Source: Arthrobacter sp. TMP15 (lineage in GTDB: Bacteria > Actinomycetota > Actinomycetes > Actinomycetales > Micrococcaceae). From it: a DNA stretch of 64,000 nucleotides. Below the pieces are notes generated by a model. The model did not search any database. It was given only the letters and a program-made list of their open reading frames with translations, and was not told where the DNA came from. The position numbers were made by a program, and so were the translations under genes. The stretch's first letter is position 1, and the number at the start of each line of letters is the position of its first letter. Shown in pieces: positions 45,601-55,175 of the stretch. The stretch spans positions 682,001 to 746,000 of the forward strand of contig NZ_CP154262.1 of NCBI RefSeq assembly GCF_039529835.1, read 5' to 3'.

Positions 45601-45998
45601 CGGCTCGACCTAGCATATTCGCGGATTTCATCCACTGTGGGGGTGATGGCCAAACCCACTTTGTCCGGCCGGATGCCTTCCTCTTCGGCACCTTCGGGGA
45701 AAACGTAGTAAGCCACCGAGATGGTTCCCTTGGTCTTTCCGGAGGCGTTGGCGAAGGCTCGCAGGGAGTCTTCCAGCACAGTATTGAGATCAGCGCGGGT
45801 GGATGCTGTGATGCGTACGTTGATGCGAGTGCTCATTCCTGCACTGTTGTTGTATTGCGTTTGTGCGGAAACAACGTCGCCCACCTGGCTCAGGGAAGCA
45901 TCCATGTCTTTGACGAATGATGCCCCTGTGCTGCAGCTGGCTAAGAGTGCAGCAATAAGTCCCATGAGTAGAACCCTACTGAATCTGCCTGTCTTCAT
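45597..45998 (-). CDS. small lipoprotein of unknown function
   Basis: A 133-residue protein with a lipoprotein signal (VLLMGLIAALLASCS; lipobox LASC near residue 21). The mature part is a mixed alpha/beta domain (NVRITASTRADLNTVLEDSL, VAYYVFPEG). Family not recognised. ATG 45998 has AGGAG five bases upstream. It is the last gene of a three-gene operon, 12 bases after the WXG-hydrolase gene. In effector operons this place is often held by an immunity or helper protein, which is only a suggestion here. Confidence 0.78.
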   Translation of the reverse strand: MKTGRFSRVLLMGLIAALLASCSTGASFVKDMDASLSQVGDVVSAQTQYNNSAGMSTRINVRITASTRADLNTVLEDSLRAFANASGKTKGTISVAYYVFPEGAEEEGIRPDKVGLAITPTVDEIREYARSSR

Positions 45999-46010
45999 AA
46001 ACACTCCTGG

Positions 46011-47459
46011 TTACTTTCGGCCAACGGGGATATCCACACCAGTGACTCGCTCAGGATCGTCGCTGAGGAATGGTGCCATTGAGGGGTCTTGCTCGTAGAC
46101 GGCCAGCTCAGGATATTTGGACGTGTTCTTCAAATCAGAAACGTAGTTTTCCGTGGCGTGGTTATTGATGACGTCCCTGATGCTTTGAACCGAGTTCCCC
46201 AGTGGTGAAGGCGTGTAATGCAAAATATTACCCAAAGTGTCACGGGGTGGATCATCCATGGTGACAACTGTGGTGTTGGAGGGTGTGCCGGGCATGGACA
46301 GATGCGTATCTACTCCACCCAAATCAAGTTTAGGCACCAGATCGCCCTCATGCGCGGCTGCGAGCACATTGATCCCGGGATCAATAGAGGAGGTGTCGAT
46401 CGGAGACCCAACGGTCATGATGTTGGTGACGTTGTATTGGTCTAAAAATTCTTGATCTGATCCCAATTGGGCGGCCAACATGCCGCCCTGACTGTGCCCG
46501 GCCAGCATGACGGGTGCCCCCGCGGGAATACCAGCCCGTTCCATGGCAAGGACAATGTCCTGCTGCGCTGTGGTTGATTGGCCGGCCACCAGCATCAAGT
46601 TACTGGTGAGGTCCCGCGCCTGACCACTGCCGGTAGGACCCCATTGTTCCGTCCCTGGAATGTTAACAATGTAGGCAATCGAATCGTCATCTTGTTTTAC
46701 GCTGATGATTCGGATGTCGCCGTCCTCGGTCCCAGGCACGTCGGCCATAGCGTAGGCGTCTTCAACGCTTCCAAAAATGGAGGCAACGGAGGTTGGCATT
46801 TGCAGGGGGTTCTTGGAACTCTGCAGGATGTCTTGAGGGTCGCCAACTAAGGGCGATCCGTCATCGAAAAGGTGCATGTTCAGGAGCCCGCCAGTGCTTT
46901 GCACGAAGAGCGAATTGGCTCCGGAGCCGCCGGTGAGAACAATCTGGGCAAACAGCCCGGACACTGACGGGGGATTACCTGAGAAAATATCAAGGCCCAT
47001 ATTGCCAAGGTGGTTCAGGTTGGTCAGGAAGGTGCCCGTGGCCTGGGTGAAGTTGCCCTCAGCATGAGCACCCAACCAGCCCAAACCGTCCCCAACAGTG
47101 TCTATTGCGTTACCGACCCCGTCCGTGAAATCGTCCCATAAGCCTTTGCCGGCATCGACCAGGCCGTCCCAGAGACTCCCGCCACCAGCATTGACGGAGC
47201 TAGCTCGTTCCTGCTCAGCAATCTCGCGAAGCACCACTGTTGCAATGTCTTCCAGGTCCTTGGCGGTTTGATTCAAACGGCTGCGGTTCCCCGGCCATTG
47301 TGATCGGAACCGTTGGCTGTCAGGTCCCTGCCAACCAGTGCGGGTGACAGTCTGGTTTAGCTGAGCCCCGGTGCGCTCCAGCTGGTGTGCCGAATTTTTC
47401 AGGAGCTTCGCCAGATCGTGGCAGTCTTGCGGGTCAAGTCCGTACATTCCGGCGCTCAT
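46011..47459 (-). CDS. WXG-domain alpha/beta-hydrolase (putative type VII secretion effector)
   Basis: A 482-residue protein. Residues 1-90 form two helices around a WQG turn (TGWQGPDSQRFRSQW), the pattern of WXG100/ESX-type N-terminal domains. A Gly-rich hydrophobic middle follows. From about residue 215 there is a lipase-like domain with the nucleophile elbow GHSQGG near residue 322, a likely acid in the MTVGSPIDTSS-GDLVPKLD region, and a late His. There is no classical signal peptide, consistent with type VII secretion. The start overlaps the upstream stop by four bases. Possible toxin, envelope lipase or cutinase-like enzyme; target unknown. Confidence 0.8.
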   Translation of the reverse strand: MSAGMYGLDPQDCHDLAKLLKNSAHQLERTGAQLNQTVTRTGWQGPDSQRFRSQWPGNRSRLNQTAKDLEDIATVVLREIAEQERASSVNAGGGSLWDGLVDAGKGLWDDFTDGVGNAIDTVGDGLGWLGAHAEGNFTQATGTFLTNLNHLGNMGLDIFSGNPPSVSGLFAQIVLTGGSGANSLFVQSTGGLLNMHLFDDGSPLVGDPQDILQSSKNPLQMPTSVASIFGSVEDAYAMADVPGTEDGDIRIISVKQDDDSIAYIVNIPGTEQWGPTGSGQARDLTSNLMLVAGQSTTAQQDIVLAMERAGIPAGAPVMLAGHSQGGMLAAQLGSDQEFLDQYNVTNIMTVGSPIDTSSIDPGINVLAAAHEGDLVPKLDLGGVDTHLSMPGTPSNTTVVTMDDPPRDTLGNILHYTPSPLGNSVQSIRDVINNHATENYVSDLKNTSKYPELAVYEQDPSMAPFLSDDPERVTGVDIPVGRK

Positions 47460-48316
47460 TGTCTCTTATCCGTCCCTGTTGGGGCATTTGCTGCCGCTGT
47501 CAGGGCGTCATGTGCGCCCACCACGGCGAAGAGAAGTTCATTGGCAATGTGTCCGGCTGGAACTTCGGTCAGACGTAATTCAGGAGCGGCTTCGGTGCCG
47601 CTTGTCACTGAAAAGAGCTGCTCGTCCTTGACCGTCCACATACCAGCCCAGATCCGAGAGGGCAGCCCTTCCTTTGCCGTGACAACGCTGAGAGTGACGT
47701 TGGCGTCCTCGTCATTGATCAGGGCGGCGGCCGCTTGTGGCAATGCGCCAGGATCACTGTCCGGGCCCACCACCAGCGTCGGCTCCGAGTTCAAGGGCGC
47801 CGCCTTCGCGCCTGCCTGGATCACCTCAAGGGGCGGCAGAAGACGCGCCGCCGCACCCCATACGTTCTCTTCGTCGAAAAGCGTGATTTCCATGCTGTCT
47901 TCGCTGCCGGTTATGACTGTGCCCTGCTCCCCGCTTTCGGATAGATGCCGTTGGTGGGCGGCCAGACCGCGCCCGGCGCGCAAACCAAGAACACTGGTTG
48001 TACTGACTCCCTGGTAGCTTGCTCGGGCAGTGATAGTAATCGGCGCAGTGAGAAGAAGTGCGACGGCGCCCGTCCACTGACGTTTGATCTCACCTGGTGC
48101 CGGGGACATGTCAAGCGCATTTAGCTCATCCCACGCAGCTGCTGCGGCTTCTGTACTCAGTTCAGCTGGGGTGTTAGGAGCATCAGGGGCTTGTGCGCTC
48201 GCTGGGGTCTCCAACCCAAGCGTGGTGCTGGTTGATTCGCAGAGGAGCTGCCATGCGGCGGTACTGAGCTGGACACGGCGCAAAACGATTGGGCGAGGTG
48301 TGGCTGGGTTGGTCAT
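47456..48316 (-). CDS. uncharacterised protein, possibly EspG-like chaperone of the WXG-hydrolase
   Basis: A 286-residue cytoplasmic protein. I do not recognise the family. The layout (alpha-helical N-terminal stretch, then strands such as GAVALLLTAPITITARASY, a VLGLRAGRGLAAHQ segment, and a helical C-terminus LLFAVVGAHDALTAA) is reminiscent of EspG-type chaperones that bind ESX substrates. This is a weak resemblance. ATG 48316 has AGGGGA upstream; the longer frame to 48355 lacks one. Overlap with the WXG-hydrolase gene by four bases says the two products are made together. Confidence 0.65.
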   Translation of the reverse strand: MTNPATPRPIVLRRVQLSTAAWQLLCESTSTTLGLETPASAQAPDAPNTPAELSTEAAAAAWDELNALDMSPAPGEIKRQWTGAVALLLTAPITITARASYQGVSTTSVLGLRAGRGLAAHQRHLSESGEQGTVITGSEDSMEITLFDEENVWGAAARLLPPLEVIQAGAKAAPLNSEPTLVVGPDSDPGALPQAAAALINDEDANVTLSVVTAKEGLPSRIWAGMWTVKDEQLFSVTSGTEAAPELRLTEVPAGHIANELLFAVVGAHDALTAAANAPTGTDKRQ

Positions 48317-48434
48317 GAAATTCCCCTGCTGCAGGTTGGACTGGAAATGAATCAACTTTGTACCAAGCTACGCCACCGCCGCTTTGATAGCGATGGGGTG
48401 AGCTGCCCATTCCCTGCCCAGCCCCGCTCCCCTT

Positions 48435-48499
48435 CCCCCGCCGAGGTTGGAGATAAACCCGAACCCTCCGTTGAGGTTTATCTCCAACCTCGGCGGGGG
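48435..48499. repeat. long perfect palindrome with GTTGGAGATAA core
   Basis: Arms of 25 bases (48435-48459 and 48475-48499) are perfect reverse complements with a 15-base loop. A further copy of the right arm with one change follows at about 48510-48533. It fills most of the gap between the EspG-like gene start and the end of the amino-acid ABC transporter gene, and may terminate upstream transcription or act as a repeated extragenic element. Confidence 0.8.
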
Positions 48500-48535
48500 C
48501 GAGGTGTTGTTATCTCCAACCTCGGCAGGGGCGGG

Positions 48536-49384
48536 TTAGGTTTCGTGCAGGAGTCGCCGGACAAACGCCTGCGTGCGTTCTTCTTTCGGATTGCGCAGTA
48601 CCTGGCTGGCCGGTCCTCGTTCAACCACAACGCCGCCGTCCATAAAGACCACCTCGTCGGCTGTTTGACGGGCGAACGCCAACTCATGGGTAACTATCAC
48701 CATGGTCCAACCTTCCTCGGCTAGTTCCTGGATGACAGCTAAAACCTCGTCAACCAACTCTGGGTCCAGCGAAGAGGTTGGCTCGTCGAAGAGCAACAGC
48801 TGCGGCCTCAAGGCCAGCGCCCGAACAATACCAACGCGTTGCTGCTGTCCGCCAGATAGCTCAAAGGGGTGGGCGTCCTTCTTCTCCAGCATCCCCACTC
48901 GCGCCAGCAACGACTCCGCCTCCGCCACGGCCTCGGCACGGGGCCGCTTTTGCACCTGAACGGGACCCTCAGTGACATTTTCCAGCACTGTCATATGAGG
49001 GAAAAGGTTGTATTGCTGGAACACCATGGCGCTGCGGTCGCGCAGGGCGGAGAGCGCCCTGGCCCGCTCCTTCTTGGACGGTGCAGTTCCGCCAAAGTCA
49101 ACGATCAACGGTTTTTCTGCGCCTTGGCGGCTTGTAGCTGGTGTGTCCCGTGCTCCCACGGTGACGGTTCCGGCGTCGGGGATTTCCAGTCCGTTCAGGG
49201 ATCGCAGAATGGTGGTCTTGCCTGAACCGGATGGGCCAATCAGGGCCACCACCTTCCCGCGCGGTACCTCCAAGTCGATGCCACGGAGCACTTGGTTAGT
49301 GCCGAAGGACTTGCTGAGGCCGCGCACGGCAAGCACGGGGCCGGCGGCGGAGATGTCAGTGGGTGGCATATCAGTGGGCGACAT
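48536..49384 (-). CDS. polar amino-acid ABC transporter ATP-binding protein
   Basis: A 282-residue ATPase of an amino-acid importer. It has Walker [10 protein letters not shown] near residue 50, the signature [11 protein letters not shown], Walker [13 protein letters not shown] and the H-loop VTHE. An insertion of about 35 residues between Walker A and the Q-loop region ([19 protein letters not shown]) is longer than usual. ATG 49384 is chosen; a longer frame to 49513 is a translation of the permease gene's other frame. Overlaps the permease gene by 14 bases. Confidence 0.93.
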   Translation of the reverse strand: MSPTDMPPTDISAAGPVLAVRGLSKSFGTNQVLRGIDLEVPRGKVVALIGPSGSGKTTILRSLNGLEIPDAGTVTVGARDTPATSRQGAEKPLIVDFGGTAPSKKERARALSALRDRSAMVFQQYNLFPHMTVLENVTEGPVQVQKRPRAEAVAEAESLLARVGMLEKKDAHPFELSGGQQQRVGIVRALALRPQLLLFDEPTSSLDPELVDEVLAVIQELAEEGWTMVIVTHELAFARQTADEVVFMDGGVVVERGPASQVLRNPKEERTQAFVRRLLHET

Positions 49385-50030
49385 AGCGGTCCAACCTCTT
49401 TTCCACACTGGTCTGGGCCGTTGAAAGAACAAGGCAGATGACCCAGTAAATGAGTGCCGCTTCAAGATAGAGCAGCATGAATTCCCTGCTGAAAGCCGCC
49501 ACTTGCTGGGCAACTCGGAACAACTCGGTCACAAGGATTAGTGAGGCCAGGGAGGTATCCTTAACCAGCGAAATGAAGGTGTTGGACAGCGGTGGGACGG
49601 AAACACGGGCGGCTTGGGGAAGGATAATCCGCAGCAAGGCTTGATTGCGGGTCATGCCAATCATGTGCCCGGCTTCCCACTGGCCGCGAGGTACCGAGAG
49701 GATGGCGGCCCGAATAATTTCTGCGGCGTAACCACCCACATTTAGCGAGAAGGCGATAATCGCACTGGGCCAGGGGTCAATCTTCACCCCAATGGCCGGC
49801 AGGCCGTAGAAGATCACGAATAGCTGGACCAGCAGTGGAGTTCCGCGGACAAGCGAGATGTATACCCGTCCCACCGTGTTGGCCAACTTGTTAGGGCTGA
49901 TGCGCATGATCGCGATGACAAGGGCTATCACTAACCCCAGCGCGAAGGAGGCCAGGGCCAGTGGGATGGTGCCTTGAATGGCTCCCAATAGCAAGGGGCC
50001 AAGGGAACTCCAAAACAGATCAAAGTCCAT
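49371..50030 (-). CDS. polar amino-acid ABC transporter permease
   Basis: A 219-residue membrane subunit with about five helices, of the HisM/GlnP type. It contains the family stretch [18 protein letters not shown] near residue 60 and a coupling loop [21 protein letters not shown] 50030 has GGGAGG upstream. It sits between the binding-protein and ATPase genes of one operon. Confidence 0.94.
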   Translation of the reverse strand: MDFDLFWSSLGPLLLGAIQGTIPLALASFALGLVIALVIAIMRISPNKLANTVGRVYISLVRGTPLLVQLFVIFYGLPAIGVKIDPWPSAIIAFSLNVGGYAAEIIRAAILSVPRGQWEAGHMIGMTRNQALLRIILPQAARVSVPPLSNTFISLVKDTSLASLILVTELFRVAQQVAAFSREFMLLYLEAALIYWVICLVLSTAQTSVEKRLDRYVAH

Positions 50031-50056
50031 GGCGGGCCTCCCGCTTCAGGGCGGGG

Positions 50057-50875
50057 CTACTGGCTGACATCTTGGCCAAAGTACTTTTCGCTGAGTTTCG
50101 CCAATGAACCGTCGGACTTGAGCTCGGCGATGGCCGTATCCACCGCGTCGGTCAGGGCTGTGGAGCCCTTGCGGAAGGCGAAAGCGGATTCGGAGGATTC
50201 CTTGGTGGTGGCGGCAATCTTTAGACCGGAGTTGGGCGTGGTGACCTCGTAGTCTAAGAATGTGAGCTTGTCATTGACGATCGCGTCCACGCGACCATCC
50301 TTCAACAATGAGACGGACTGCGCCCACCCCTCGACGGACTCCACGTTGGCTCCACTTTCGGTGGCTAGCGTGTACCAGTTGCTTGATAGCGACTGGGCTG
50401 TTGTTTTACCTTTGAGATCATCAAAAGAGGAGATGTCGGTGTTGCTGTCCTTGGTCACAATGACGCCCTGGGAGATAGTGTACGGGGTGGAAAAACTGTA
50501 CTTCTCCTGACGCTTGGGATCGATTGTGACCTGATTGGCGACCGCGTCAAAACGACCGGCTTCAAGCCCGGCAAAGATGGATTCAAATTGAGTTTCCTCA
50601 AATTTTGCTTCCACACCCAGCTTCTTGGCTACCGCAGTGGCAACATCCACGTCGTAGCCGGTCAGGGCCCCAGCGCCGCCTTCGTGGAAGCTGAACGGCT
50701 TGTACGTCCCCTCTGTGGCAAAAACGATCGTGCCAGCATCTTTGACGCTACTCAGGGACGTGTCCGCGCCGCTGTCCGCGCCGCTGTCCGCGCCGCCACT
50801 AGTGCCACCGCACGCGGCGAGGACCAAAGAAGTGGCGGCTAGCAGGCCAACGAGTCCAATGCTGCGACGATTCAT
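50057..50875 (-). CDS. amino-acid ABC transporter substrate-binding lipoprotein
   Basis: A 272-residue family 3 binding protein. The lipobox LVLAACGG is near residue 21, followed by a short ADSGADSGAD linker encoded by a 12-base direct repeat. The fold signature YKPFSFHEGGAGALTGYDVDVA and the Arg/Asp ligand-binding region are typical of cystine/glutamine binders. Resemblance to FliY/TcyA-type cystine-binding proteins suggests cystine, with low certainty. ATG 50875 is the operon start. Confidence 0.92.
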   Translation of the reverse strand: MNRRSIGLVGLLAATSLVLAACGGTSGGADSGADSGADTSLSSVKDAGTIVFATEGTYKPFSFHEGGAGALTGYDVDVATAVAKKLGVEAKFEETQFESIFAGLEAGRFDAVANQVTIDPKRQEKYSFSTPYTISQGVIVTKDSNTDISSFDDLKGKTTAQSLSSNWYTLATESGANVESVEGWAQSVSLLKDGRVDAIVNDKLTFLDYEVTTPNSGLKIAATTKESSESAFAFRKGSTALTDAVDTAIAELKSDGSLAKLSEKYFGQDVSQ

Positions 50876-51217
50876 AGCTGTGTGTTCCTTTGCTGTTCAG
50901 GACCATTCAGGATTGTTCAATATGAAAGGTCCATGAGGCCGCGAAGTTGTTGGGTCGCGGTTGGCCCGTAAATGGACGCTATCACTGGGAAACCTCAAAC
51001 CAAGAGGGAATATTTCCCATTGTTACTCATTTATGAAGCGGGTGAGTTGACTCACGCTTCTATGGTGGCCTAGGAGTCGCTTGCCAGGCAAGCTCTATTC
51101 TCTGTTTAGGAAGTCTCCAACGCGCGCCCGCAGCGGAATCAGGGGCCGGGAATTTCTTTGGCTGTGTCAGGGGTTTAAGCTTGTACCTTGCCCTCTTAAC
51201 TATTAAGGAACACACGC
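50876..51217. other. 342-base intergenic region with divergent promoters
   Basis: No gene is supported here. It separates the amino-acid transporter operon from the ABC exporter gene. The only clear structure is an imperfect hairpin or operator at 51035-51060 (GAAGCG-GTGAGT-TG-ACTCAC-GCTTC). Confidence 0.6.
51035..51060. promoter_or_regulatory. inverted repeat upstream of ABC exporter
   Basis: GAAGCGGGTGAGT and ACTCACGCTTC are reverse complements apart from two extra bases on the left. It lies 158 bases before the exporter gene. Either an operator or a transcript hairpin. Confidence 0.4.
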
Positions 51218-53119
51218 ATGAGTATGGAAGGCGCTGCGTGGAGCTCACTTTGGAGCACCATGCGCTCGGACAAGTCCAACGGCGGAATTTCCAAAGACAC
51301 CTTGCGTCGGACAGTTCTCTTTGCCAAGCCCTACAGCCGCAAACTCCTGATCTTCGTGGTGCTGTCGGTGATTTCTGCTGCGCTGGCCGTGGCCACCCCG
51401 GTGCTGGCGGGGCGGGTTATTGATGCCATCGAGGCGAAAACTGCTATTAATGTGGTGGTGAAACTGGCAGTCCTGATAGCCATCGTGGCCGTCTTGGACG
51501 CCGGGCTCTCGCTGGTGATCCGATGGATCTCAGCGAATTTGGGCGAAGGCGTCATTTTGGATTTGCGCACGGCGGTCTTTGACCACGTACAGCGGATGCC
51601 TATTGCATTTTTCACCCGAACCCGCACAGGTGCACTTGTCAGCCGTCTCAACAGCGATGTCATCGGCGCCCAGCAGGCCTTTAGTGGGACGCTCTCAGGC
51701 ATTGTCTCCAACTCGGTCCAGCTGATTTTGACGTTGATTGTCATGCTGAACACGTCATGGCTGGTGACTGTCCTGGCCCTGGTGCTACTGCCGATCTTCC
51801 TCATGCCGGCGCGCCGTTTTGGCTCGCGGTTGGCTGGGCTGCGTCGGGAAGCAGCAGATTTGAACGCGGACATGAGCACCCAGATGACTGAGCGTTTCTC
51901 CGCTCCGGGCGCCACGTTGGTGAAATTGTTTGGCCGTCCTGCTGAGGAATCTCGTGAGTTTGCCTCACGCGCTAACAGGGTCCGCGAGATTGGCGTGCGC
52001 ACGGCCATCTTGCAGTTTGTGTTCTTCACAGCGCTGATGCTGGTTTCCTCACTGGCATTGGCGCTCGTCTACGGCCTCGGTGGCGCGCTAGCAATCGGCG
52101 GCACACTGAGCCCGGGCGACGTGGTGGTACTGGCATTGCTGTTGACCCGCCTTTACGCTCCGCTCACCGCCCTGGCCAATGCCCGCGTGGACATCATGAG
52201 CGCGCTGGTGAGCTTCGATCGGGTCTTTGAGATCCTGGATTTGAAGCCTTTGATCGCCGAAAAGTCCAAGACCATTGCCCTGCCGTCTGGACCTGTAGGC
52301 CTTGAATTCCACGATGTGCGCTTTGCCTACCCATCTGCGGACAAGGTTTCCCTGGCGTCTCTGGAGGACGTGGCCACGTTGGACACTCGCGGCGGTGAGG
52401 ATGTTTTGCACGGGATTTCCTTCCGCGCCGAACCGGGCCAAACCATTGCCCTTGTGGGTTCTTCAGGAGCGGGAAAATCTACCATCGCCCAGCTACTTTC
52501 GCGGTTGTACGACGTCGATTCAGGCTCTGTGACGCTTGGTGGCGTGGACGTGCGGGATCTGTCCTTCGATGGTCTCCGGGCAGGGGTGGGCATGGTGACC
52601 CAGGACGGACACTTGTTCCACGAGTCGATCCGCTCCAACCTGAGATTGGCTCAACCAAACGCCACTGATGCGCAGATTTGGGATGTGCTGCACCGGGCCC
52701 GATTGGAAGACTTCGCCAAGTCGTTGCCTGACGGTCTTGACACGGTTGTGGGGGAGCGCGGGTACCGACTTTCCGGTGGTGAACGTCAGCGGCTGACCAT
52801 TGCACGTCTACTTCTTGTGCAGCCTGCCGTAGTGATTTTGGATGAGGCCACGGCAGCGTTGGACTCCACGAATGAGGCGGCCGTGCAGGCGGCCCTTGGT
52901 GAAGCGTTGGAAGGGCGTACTGCCCTTGTCATTGCGCACAGGCTTTCCACTATCCGCAGCGCCGATGTCATTTTGGTGTTGGAAGCCGGACGCATTGTTG
53001 AACGCGGCACCCATGACGAGCTGATTGGTCGAGGTGGACGGTATGCCGAACTTCATGACACCCAGTTCTCTCAAGCCGTAGCGGCCGTTGCCGATGCTGC
53101 GGTGCCTGAAGACGGCTAG
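51218..53119 (+). CDS. ABC exporter, fused permease and ATPase
   Basis: A 633-residue half-transporter. Six helices lie in residues about 40-320, including LLIFVVLSVISAALAVATPVL, with the intracellular loop sequence FFTRTRTGALVSRLNSD. The ATPase domain has Walker A VGSSGAGKST near 413, signature LSGGERQRLTI, Walker B VILDEATAALD and the H-loop AHRLST. It should work as a homodimer or with a partner outside the window. Drug or lipid export are both possible; the substrate cannot be inferred. It stands alone. Confidence 0.93.
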   Translation: MSMEGAAWSSLWSTMRSDKSNGGISKDTLRRTVLFAKPYSRKLLIFVVLSVISAALAVATPVLAGRVIDAIEAKTAINVVVKLAVLIAIVAVLDAGLSLVIRWISANLGEGVILDLRTAVFDHVQRMPIAFFTRTRTGALVSRLNSDVIGAQQAFSGTLSGIVSNSVQLILTLIVMLNTSWLVTVLALVLLPIFLMPARRFGSRLAGLRREAADLNADMSTQMTERFSAPGATLVKLFGRPAEESREFASRANRVREIGVRTAILQFVFFTALMLVSSLALALVYGLGGALAIGGTLSPGDVVVLALLLTRLYAPLTALANARVDIMSALVSFDRVFEILDLKPLIAEKSKTIALPSGPVGLEFHDVRFAYPSADKVSLASLEDVATLDTRGGEDVLHGISFRAEPGQTIALVGSSGAGKSTIAQLLSRLYDVDSGSVTLGGVDVRDLSFDGLRAGVGMVTQDGHLFHESIRSNLRLAQPNATDAQIWDVLHRARLEDFAKSLPDGLDTVVGERGYRLSGGERQRLTIARLLLVQPAVVILDEATAALDSTNEAAVQAALGEALEGRTALVIAHRLSTIRSADVILVLEAGRIVERGTHDELIGRGGRYAELHDTQFSQAVAAVADAAVPEDG

Positions 53120-53175
53120 CGATTACCGGTGAGCCGCGCGTGAGGCAACGGAGCGAGCGGTCTGGCCGTGCCTGA

Positions 53176-53613
53176 TTAGGGGTGCTGTTCGCGGCCGGTG
53201 AGTATCGGCAACACGTATTGCGTTAGAAGCGGGGCAAGATCGTGTACCTCGGTGACGTGCGTCAAGTCCAGCCAGCGCAGCTCAGCTATTTCCGCCGAGG
53301 GGTGTATTGAGGCGGCGTCCCAGCTGCCGGGGGCTGTGAACACCGTGGCCACAATGTCTGTGTTGGATTCATTGGCAGCTGTGCCGCTCCAGATGCCAAG
53401 AAGTTCCAACGTGGCTGCAGGAATTTCGATGCCCACTTCTTCAGCTACTTCACGGGACCCAGCCTGGGCCGCGCTTTCACCGGGCTCAGGCTTTCCGCCG
53501 GGATGCATGAACTTTGTGGTGCCCGATTTACGTACTGTCAGGAGCCGTCCAGCGTGATCGTATAGACAGACGGCTGACACGTGGAGAATATTTTTCACGT
53601 TGTTGATCCGCAC
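53176..53613 (-). CDS. NUDIX hydrolase
   Basis: A 145-residue pyrophosphohydrolase. The Nudix box is visible from GGKPEPGESAAQAG through REVAEEVG, with the metal-binding glutamates in place. Substrates of the family are nucleoside diphosphates linked to another group; the specific one is unknown. The start seems to be GTG 53613. It lies nine bases after ynfA-like gene end on the same strand and may be co-transcribed. Confidence 0.9.
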   Translation of the reverse strand: MRINNVKNILHVSAVCLYDHAGRLLTVRKSGTTKFMHPGGKPEPGESAAQAGSREVAEEVGIEIPAATLELLGIWSGTAANESNTDIVATVFTAPGSWDAASIHPSAEIAELRWLDLTHVTEVHDLAPLLTQYVLPILTGREQHP

Positions 53614-53622
53614 TTTTACGTA

Positions 53623-53958
53623 CTAGGCCGGCCGTGGTGCAAACATGATAATGCCGTCACCACCGATGGCGATGAGTGCGCCAATAATGTCCCAGCGGTC
53701 GGGTATGAATTTATCGAAGATCATGGCCCAGATCAACGATCCGGCAATGAAGACCCCACCGTAGGCTGCCAGCACCCGGCCGAAGTTAGCCTCTGGTTGA
53801 AGTGCCGCGATGAAACCGTACGCACCAAGTGCTACCACGCCCAGAGCCGCCCACCACCAGGCCTTGTCTTCACGCACTGCCTGCCAGACCAGCCATGCGC
53901 CACCAATTTCAGTGACCGCAGCCAAGATGAACAGAACAATAGTTTTAGTGATGGCCAT
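53623..53958 (-). CDS. YnfA-family (UPF0060) small membrane protein
   Basis: A 111-residue protein with four helices and the family motifs [44 protein letters not shown] (bases about 53706-53816) and [15 protein letters not shown]. The family is related to small multidrug transporters; its physiological role is not firmly known. ATG 53958 has GAGG upstream. It follows the rarD-like gene, with a hairpin between. Confidence 0.92.
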   Translation of the reverse strand: MAITKTIVLFILAAVTEIGGAWLVWQAVREDKAWWWAALGVVALGAYGFIAALQPEANFGRVLAAYGGVFIAGSLIWAMIFDKFIPDRWDIIGALIAIGGDGIIMFAPRPA

Positions 53959-53968
53959 GCCTCATTCT

Positions 53969-53992
53969 CTCAGGCGCTTATGCCTGAGAGCT
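53969..53992. terminator. hairpin after rarD-like gene
   Basis: CTCTCAGGC and GCCTGAGAG form a perfect nine-base stem around GCTTAT directly after the rarD-like stop and before the ynfA-like start. It may attenuate transcription into the ynfA-like gene. No U-tract is present. Confidence 0.55.
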
Positions 53993-54922
53993 CTACCGCG
54001 GTGCGCCGCGGCGGCTGTCCAGGCCAAGGAATAACAATGCCAGCAGGATCGGGCCATATGTCAGAAGGGCAGACCAGCCCAAAATTTCTCCCAAGAGGAC
54101 TGAAACCCCCACCAGCAGCACTGGTTCCACATAGCTCAGGAGCCCAAACAGGGATAGCGGCAGCCATTTACTGGCTAACAAATACACAGCCATGGCAAGT
54201 CCGCCCAGCACACCGATTGACCAAGCCGCCCAGAGCCCGTCAGTGCTCAAAGTGGAGCCGGCGCCCAGCCCGTGTGGCCCCGCAATAATGAAGTAGATGC
54301 CCAACGGCAGCAGAACAATGAGTTCGCCAAAAAAAGCTGCCAAATTGTCGAAGCCAGCCTTACGCCGTAACACGAAATAGACCGGATAGCCCAGGCACAC
54401 AACAAGAGTGGGCCAGGTCAATCCGCCTGCAGAGAAGGCTTCATGAGCCACGCCCAACGCCGCAGCGCCAACAGCGAACTTTCGCAGCGGGCTCAGTCTT
54501 TCCGCAAAAAATAACCGACCGGCCAACACCATGGTCAGTGGCAACAGAAAATAGCCAAAGGACACTGACAGCGCCATGTTGTTCAGGGGCGCCCACATGA
54601 ACAGCCACAGCTGAACGCCCACTAACCCGGCCGCCAGTACCCCTAACAAAAGAAGAGTTGGCCGGCGTCGTAGGCGCATCGCCAATGCTGTGACCTCGGC
54701 CCGCCACCATGCAAGAAACGGGAGAATACAAGAGAGCGTGAGCAGCGTCAGGACTACCCGCCAACCAAAGATCTCCTCCGCACCCCAACCAGGCAGCAGA
54801 CCGGCCAGCAGGAAAATGACGGCGAAAAGCACTGAAGCGATCAAGGAAACGAGCACTCCGCGGCCAACCGTGCTGTGCGGGGAACTGGCAGCGGGTGGAA
54901 CCGGGCCCGTACTTGAAGTCAT
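53993..54922 (-). CDS. rarD: EamA/RarD-family permease
   Basis: A 309-residue drug/metabolite transporter with about ten helices. RarD features include EIFGWRVVLTLLTL near residue 50, WAPLNNMALSVSFGYFLLPL and SYVEPVLLVGVSVLLGE. Physiological substrate not known. ATG 54922 is preferred because AAGGATGG lies upstream with good spacing; alternative starts at 54943 and 54973 extend it. Convergent with nothing; the tRNA-Arg gene lies upstream. Confidence 0.88.
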   Translation of the reverse strand: MTSSTGPVPPAASSPHSTVGRGVLVSLIASVLFAVIFLLAGLLPGWGAEEIFGWRVVLTLLTLSCILPFLAWWRAEVTALAMRLRRRPTLLLLGVLAAGLVGVQLWLFMWAPLNNMALSVSFGYFLLPLTMVLAGRLFFAERLSPLRKFAVGAAALGVAHEAFSAGGLTWPTLVVCLGYPVYFVLRRKAGFDNLAAFFGELIVLLPLGIYFIIAGPHGLGAGSTLSTDGLWAAWSIGVLGGLAMAVYLLASKWLPLSLFGLLSYVEPVLLVGVSVLLGEILGWSALLTYGPILLALLFLGLDSRRGAPR

Positions 54923-55041
54923 TGGCCCATCCTTACTGTTCATAACTGAAGAATGCCAGCTCGCGTATGCCAAAGAAACGGCAACCGCGGACGTGGGAGT
55001 GCATGTAGCTTAGCCCACCTGCTAAATGCGGGCATGAAAAG

Positions 55042-55113
55042 TGCCCCCGCCGGGGATCGAACCCGGATCTGCCCTTTAGGAGAGGGCTGTCTTATCCATT
55101 GGACTACAGAGGC
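55042..55113 (-). tRNA. tRNA-Arg (CCT anticodon)
   Basis: The minus strand folds into a cloverleaf: acceptor GCCTCTG with CGGGGGC (two G-U pairs), D-arm GTCCAATGGATAAGAC, anticodon stem GCCCT/AGGGC with loop CTCCTAA giving anticodon CCT, T-arm CCGGGTTCGATCCCCGG, discriminator A. CCA is not encoded. It reads AGG codons. Confidence 0.96.
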
Positions 55114-55175
55114 GCGTCAACCAGCTTAGCGGAACTGGCAGGCAAGGAAAAAATGGGTGCCAGGAGGCAGGCGCG

